A stretch of 64,000 bases of DNA, taken from NCBI GenBank assembly GCA_023421135.1, contig JAEZUG010000072.1:1-64000 (forward strand), given 5' to 3'. Positions 59,898 through 64,000 of this stretch are shown piece after piece. This DNA is from Candidatus Cloacimonadota bacterium (GTDB lineage: Bacteria; Cloacimonadota; Cloacimonadia; Cloacimonadales; Cloacimonadaceae). The first letter of the stretch is position 1. Each line of letters starts with the position of its first letter. Under the pieces are notes generated by a model, which was given only the letters and a program-made list of their open reading frames with translations, ran no database searches and was not told where the DNA came from. The position numbers were made by a program, and so were the translations under genes.

Positions 59898-60845
59898 CTA
59901 TCTAAACAATATGCTGATAGACTCTTCTATGTGTATTTTCTTGATAGCTATAGCAAGCATCTCCGCGATGGAAAGCTGCACGATTTTCTGACAATTCTTT
60001 TTGGTTCCCGTGAGGGGTATTGAGTTCGAAATAAAAAGCTTCTCGATGGGAGACTTCTCGAGATTCTGCACCGCCGAACCAGATAATACTCCATGAGTGC
60101 AGGCGGCATAAATTCTGCTCGCACCTTGTTCTTTAAGGGCATTGGCAACCTTGATTAAGCTACCACCGGTGTCGATTATGTCATCATAGAGTATGGCTGT
60201 TTTACCGGCCACGTCACCGATAATATTCAGCAGTTCCGCCTGATCATTATTACCGCTGCGACGTTTGTCACCTATGGCGAGACTGCAATTCAACCTCTTT
60301 GCCAGCGATCTAGCTCGGTTTGCACCGCCAGAATCAGGAGATACCACCACTACCTCTTCAGAGGAGAGGATGCTTTTGAAATATCTGGCAAAGATCGGAG
60401 TCGTAAAGAGATGATCAACCGGAATGTTAAAGAAGCCCTGAATCTGCTCGGCATGCAGATCAACGGCTATCACCCGATCAGCTCCTGCTACTGTAATCAA
60501 ATCTGCCATTAGCTTGGCCGTTATCGGTACTCTGGGTTGATCCTTCTTGTCTGATCTGGCATAGGCATAATAGGGGATCACGCAATTGATCCTCTGAGCT
60601 GAAGCGCGCTTCAAGGCATCAATCATGATTAACAGATCCATCACACTATCATTGACCGGATAACAGGTGGGCTGGATGATAAAGACATCCGCACCACGCA
60701 CATTGTCATTTATCTTCACAAATGACTCGTCATTGGAAAACTTGAACAAGTCGATATCCCCAAGCGGGATACCGGCATAACGCGCGACTTCTTCAGCCAA
60801 TGGCCGGTTTGCATTCCCTGTTATAAGCTTCAGTTTTGAAAACAC
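59898..60845 (-). CDS. prs: Ribose-phosphate pyrophosphokinase
   Basis: Prs makes PRPP from ribose-5-phosphate and ATP for nucleotide, His and Trp synthesis. Seen: GNANRPLAEEVARYAG, SFVKINDNVRGADVFIIQ, YYAYARSDKKDQPR, VIAVDLHAEQIQGFF and the PRPP loop ILYDDIIDTGGSL. The start is GTG at 60845, overlapping the ispE end by 16 bases. Its 315 residues are standard. Confidence 0.97.
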   Translation of the reverse strand: MFSKLKLITGNANRPLAEEVARYAGIPLGDIDLFKFSNDESFVKINDNVRGADVFIIQPTCYPVNDSVMDLLIMIDALKRASAQRINCVIPYYAYARSDKKDQPRVPITAKLMADLITVAGADRVIAVDLHAEQIQGFFNIPVDHLFTTPIFARYFKSILSSEEVVVVSPDSGGANRARSLAKRLNCSLAIGDKRRSGNNDQAELLNIIGDVAGKTAILYDDIIDTGGSLIKVANALKEQGASRIYAACTHGVLSGSAVQNLEKSPIEKLFISNSIPLTGTKKNCQKIVQLSIAEMLAIAIKKIHIEESISILFR

Positions 60846-61669
60846 TTTTGATACTCTTTCCTAGTCAAGGTTCTTGTTTTATGCGTCCAGTAACCAAGTT
60901 GATCGAATCCCGCCTTGCAGCGTTCTAGAGGCTCATCACCATCGAAGATTGCATAGCAGGTTGATCCGCTTCCACTCATTATAGCTTTCTGAGGATGATA
61001 CTCCTCCATCGTCTTAAGGATTTCATCCACCACTTTGTACTTCTTTCTTATCCCTGGTTCTAATCTGTTGATTGACTTACAAAGTCCAGCTTCTGGCTCC
61101 CAGTCCTGGACCGGATAACCATGGTCTATAAGCTTGTAAGCCTCCGAGGCAGAGATATGCAAACCTGGATTAACCAAGAGGAGGTGGCTTATCTCAACGT
61201 CTCCCAGAGGGACGATTGATTCCCCCCTTCCTCTGGCCAGTGCAGTACCACCGCCAAGGAAAAAGTTTATATCAGAACCAAATCTGGCAGCAATCTCATG
61301 CTGGTCAGCTTCACAAAGGTTCAGCTCCCATAACTTGTTTAGGATCAAGAGAGTGACTGCTGCATTGCTGCTGCCACCTCCCAAACCTGCTGCAATTGGG
61401 ATCCGCTTCTCCAACGCTATCTCCACTCCTCGGTTAACTGAATACCTTGATTGAAGATAGGAGGCAATTTGACAGATAAGATTGTCGTCAGATTCCAGTT
61501 CTACTCGGTTAGACCAGAGTTTTATACATGGCTTTTTTGTCAAAGCATATTTGATAGAATCATAAAGGTCAATACTGCTCATGACAGTATTGACCTCATG
61601 ATATCCGTCCGGTCTCTTACCGAGAACCTCAAGAAATAGATTTATTTTTGCGTAAGAAGCTGCGAACAT
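60830..61669 (-). CDS. ispE: 4-(cytidine 5'-diphospho)-2-C-methyl-D-erythritol kinase
   Basis: IspE phosphorylates CDP-methylerythritol in the MEP isoprenoid pathway. The start is ATG 61669, giving FAASYAKINLFLEVLGKRPDGYHE; the longer frame upstream is a Thr-rich shadow of the tyrosine tract in the previous gene. The GHMP ATP motif PIAAGLGGGSSNAAV and SGSGSTCYAIF are present. It overlaps the autokinase gene by about 40 bases. Confidence 0.95.
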   Translation of the reverse strand: MFAASYAKINLFLEVLGKRPDGYHEVNTVMSSIDLYDSIKYALTKKPCIKLWSNRVELESDDNLICQIASYLQSRYSVNRGVEIALEKRIPIAAGLGGGSSNAAVTLLILNKLWELNLCEADQHEIAARFGSDINFFLGGGTALARGRGESIVPLGDVEISHLLLVNPGLHISASEAYKLIDHGYPVQDWEPEAGLCKSINRLEPGIRKKYKVVDEILKTMEEYHPQKAIMSGSGSTCYAIFDGDEPLERCKAGFDQLGYWTHKTRTLTRKEYQKCFQN

Positions 61670-63920
61670 TCTTCTTCTGCTTCTGAGGAGCTTCCTCTCC
61701 GTAGTAATAGTAATAATAGTAGTAGTAATAGTAGTAGTTTTGCTTGCTGTAGTACTTCTGAACTTCAATTCCGTTCACCACTACACCATCGATCTTGGCA
61801 TCGATGTTTTCCATCAGTTCCTTGGTTCTGCGGATAATGCCCTTCTCTGTCTGACCAATCCTGACAACCACAAAAGTCATATCCACCTTCTTGGTGAGGA
61901 TCAGAGCATCCGTTACAGCAATCACGGGTGGAGTATCAAAAAGGATATAGTCGTATCGATCCCTGAGGTTTGAAATCAACATGTCAGTTCTCACCGAAGC
62001 AATCAATTCAGAGGGATTGGGAGGAACAAATCCGCTGGTAACCAAATCCAGATTGGCAATACCAGAGGGTTTGATAACCTGATCCAGACTCACATCCGGA
62101 TCGATCAGATAGTCGCTGACGCCATTTTCTTTTTCGATCCCGAACTTGTTGTGTATCATGGGACGTCTCATATCCATATCCAAAAGAACAACTTTGGCAT
62201 TCATCTGGGATAGAGTGATGGCCAGATTTACGATTGTGGTAGATTTACCTTCTTTAGGCCCGGAAGAAGTGACCAGCATTGTGGTGCTTCCACCAGGTTT
62301 CTTGGCCAGGATATTGGTTCTGAGAGTTCTATAGGACTCCGCAATAGGGGATTTGGGGGCATAATGCGAAACTAACTGCATCATCACAAAGTGCATCGAT
62401 TTTATCAGGCGTTCTTTGTTTTCTCCCTCTGCTTGCTTGATCAGTTCATTAAACTCATCAATACGAGTCTCAGATTCCTGAATAATGGGAATGGTTCCAA
62501 CGATTGGCAGCCGAACAATAGACTCCATATCGTCCATATTCCGGATCTTAGTATCCAAAGAATGGAGCAGGAAGGCAGCACCGATTCCCAAACCCAGGCC
62601 CAGGATGATACCCACCAAGATATTCATTGATACTCTGGGCTTGATGGGACTCTGTGGCATATCGGCATAATCGACGATACGAATATTGCCAACTTTGGCT
62701 TGCTCAGCTACCTTGGCATCTTCATATTTCTCCATCATCATACCGTGAATCTTCACGTCCAACAGCATGTTTCTTGTTAATCTGGCAAGCTCCAGCTCAG
62801 TGTTTGGCAGAGATGTCATCCTTTGGGAATACATTTCCTTGGTTTCTTCCAGACCATTTACCTGTGATCTTGCCATCTCCAGATCTATTTCCGCCTGAAT
62901 AATCCTGCCCAGCAGCTCGCTTCGGACAGCCACAGGATCGGATTGCACCTGAAGGGTTACCAACCTACGCACTTCCAGATCCAGAGCTTGCTTGGTTCTA
63001 TCCAGTTCAGCATTGAGCAGAGCTATCTGAGGATGGTCCAGGGGATATTCGTTCTTGGTGATCAGTCTTGTGATAAGAGCTTGTGTATCGACCACCTGCC
63101 TGCGCAACTGCTCAACGTTGGGAGCTGAGAGGACGTTATCGATATTGACAAGCATAGAGTCCTGAGTGCTCAGATTTCTCTTCAGAAGATCCAGAGATCT
63201 GGCCTTGACTGCCATCTCAGTGACTGCCTGCTCATACTGAGCATCTACCTCTGATGCTTGTTCAATCAGTTTCTGAGTTTCTGCAGTGAGTTCCACCAAT
63301 TGGTTAACATTCTTAAATTCACGTAAGTCATTCTCCGAAGTCTGCAACCTTCTGGATATAGCATCCAGTTGCTCTTCCAGGAATTCGCGAATAGTGGTGA
63401 ATTCCAACCGGGCGAAAGTGGTGTTTTCCTGTTGAATTGCCTCCGCCAGAGCATTGACAGCAGCCATCGCTTCGGCTTGACTGGTGGATTCCATGCTGAT
63501 GGTCAAGATATCCGTTTCCCGCTTTGATTCAACCTTCATCATACCTCGCAGGCTAGCTCCGGGGTTGCTGAGTCGGGACATCGGAAAGCGTTCCCAATCC
63601 CTGTGCTTCTTCATTATCTCGGCAGCACGATTTGTGATGGGCTTGCTCTTCATCAGCTCTATCTGGTTGTTAATTGTGTTCTTCCCCATTCCTGGCGCAG
63701 CCAGGAACATCAGATCTGCACTGTTCTTTTGTTCTTCCAGCATAATTCTGGATGAAGCAGAATAGATCTTGGGTTGCCTGGCAGTATATACGATTGTGCC
63801 AATAACTACGAGTATGAAAACCAGAACTATGAGGTAACGGTATTGCAGAATGATTCTGAAGTAATCAGAAAGCTTTATCTCGTCTTGAATCGGGGCTTGT
63901 TGGTTGTATTGATTATCCAT
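61629..63920 (-). CDS. Polysaccharide chain-length regulator with tyrosine autokinase (Wzc type)
   Basis: Two membrane helices (about 34-50 and 430-455) flank a large periplasmic coiled-coil Wzz domain. The C-terminal cytoplasmic BY-kinase has Walker A SSGPKEGKSTT, Walker A' VVLLDMDMRRP and Walker B ILFDTPPV. The tail holds an uninterrupted run of 12 tyrosines (residues 729-740), preceded by KYYSKQN, as autophosphorylation sites. Such proteins set exopolysaccharide or capsule chain length. Sugar genes should lie upstream, outside the window. Confidence 0.95.
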   Translation of the reverse strand: MDNQYNQQAPIQDEIKLSDYFRIILQYRYLIVLVFILVVIGTIVYTARQPKIYSASSRIMLEEQKNSADLMFLAAPGMGKNTINNQIELMKSKPITNRAAEIMKKHRDWERFPMSRLSNPGASLRGMMKVESKRETDILTISMESTSQAEAMAAVNALAEAIQQENTTFARLEFTTIREFLEEQLDAISRRLQTSENDLREFKNVNQLVELTAETQKLIEQASEVDAQYEQAVTEMAVKARSLDLLKRNLSTQDSMLVNIDNVLSAPNVEQLRRQVVDTQALITRLITKNEYPLDHPQIALLNAELDRTKQALDLEVRRLVTLQVQSDPVAVRSELLGRIIQAEIDLEMARSQVNGLEETKEMYSQRMTSLPNTELELARLTRNMLLDVKIHGMMMEKYEDAKVAEQAKVGNIRIVDYADMPQSPIKPRVSMNILVGIILGLGLGIGAAFLLHSLDTKIRNMDDMESIVRLPIVGTIPIIQESETRIDEFNELIKQAEGENKERLIKSMHFVMMQLVSHYAPKSPIAESYRTLRTNILAKKPGGSTTMLVTSSGPKEGKSTTIVNLAITLSQMNAKVVLLDMDMRRPMIHNKFGIEKENGVSDYLIDPDVSLDQVIKPSGIANLDLVTSGFVPPNPSELIASVRTDMLISNLRDRYDYILFDTPPVIAVTDALILTKKVDMTFVVVRIGQTEKGIIRRTKELMENIDAKIDGVVVNGIEVQKYYSKQNYYYYYYYYYYYYGEEAPQKQKKNVRSFLRKNKSIS

Positions 63921-63933
63921 GCCTTATCCCGCT

Positions 63934-64000
63934 TACTTTATATTGGTGACTAAGTTATAAACACTAAGAGCAATAGCTACCTTAGAGAGGAAATCTGCTA
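63934..64000 (-). CDS. C-terminal end of a gene cut by the right edge
   Basis: A frame reading ADFLSKVAIALSVYNLVTNIK then TAA runs in from the right edge and stops 13 bases before the autokinase ATG, leaving room for its GGGATAAGG ribosome site. Only about 22 codons are visible, so no family can be named. Tight spacing suggests it belongs to the same polysaccharide operon. Confidence 0.45.

Noticed and set aside
61670..61768. Thr-rich N-terminal extension of ispE
   Set aside because: It is the out-of-frame reading of the tyrosine codon tract; the family start is ATG 61669.

Overview
The window reads as a chromosomal segment of an anaerobic, amino-acid- and peptide-fermenting, Gram-negative-type bacterium. 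The nearest fit I can name is the Cloacimonadota (Candidatus Cloacimonas and relatives). That is an inference from gene content: lysine 2,3-aminomutase with 3,5-diaminohexanoate dehydrogenase, a HydG maturase for [FeFe]-hydrogenase, large secreted peptidases, and secreted proteins ending in FlgD/Por-type tails. No phage, transposase, CRISPR array or rRNA was seen.

Layout, left half. A truncated unknown gene (1-485) is followed by a 0.7 kb non-coding stretch. A plus-strand housekeeping run then goes infC-rpmI-rplT, pheS-pheT, a ZapB-like protein, zapA, a probable 6S RNA, rny, ymdB, folD and a large lipoprotein, ending at a strong terminator. tRNA-Leu(CAG), a cupin, a PIN-PhoH ATPase and an alanine racemase with a long extra C-terminal region follow. 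From 17.2 kb everything is on the minus strand: a small secreted protein, hydG with its small regulator, and a seven-gene block (glycogen debranching enzyme, GT4 glycosyltransferase, GH57 enzyme, sigma-54 response regulator, YbbR protein, tsaD, M15 peptidase). Next come a secreted C39-like protein, the lysine block kdd-kamA-kamB-like-CDF transporter-M23 peptidase, and the iron block fur-feoB-feoA with a clear operator and promoter.

Layout, right half. An FG-GAP secreted protein and a frameshifted gene remnant flank a 1.3 kb non-coding region full of repeats. A secreted-protein block follows: a YibQ-type polysaccharide deacetylase, a DUF192 lipoprotein and a 954-residue M14 carboxypeptidase with dockerin and sorting tail. 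Then come the SRP RNA, a radical SAM/SPASM protein and a 2,035-residue giant. The window closes with ffh, rpe, a DUF721 gene and an operon running from a tyrosine autokinase through ispE, prs, rplY, pth, rpsF, ssb, rpsR, a YybS-like protein and rplI to a small membrane protein.

The most striking object is the giant at 47.3-53.4 kb. One secreted chain carries an Arg-gingipain-like C25 protease and a Porphyromonas-type peptidylarginine deiminase. All the active-site residues I can recall are present, at the same or nearly the same spacing as in RgpB and PPAD. With the nearby M14 carboxypeptidase it suggests an extracellular route in which proteins are cut after arginine and the new C-terminal arginine is turned into citrulline. 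Other notable points are an AUA/AUC start for infC, a FolD lacking its catalytic lysine, a 12-tyrosine tail on the autokinase, and dispersed hairpin repeats shared by distant intergenic regions.
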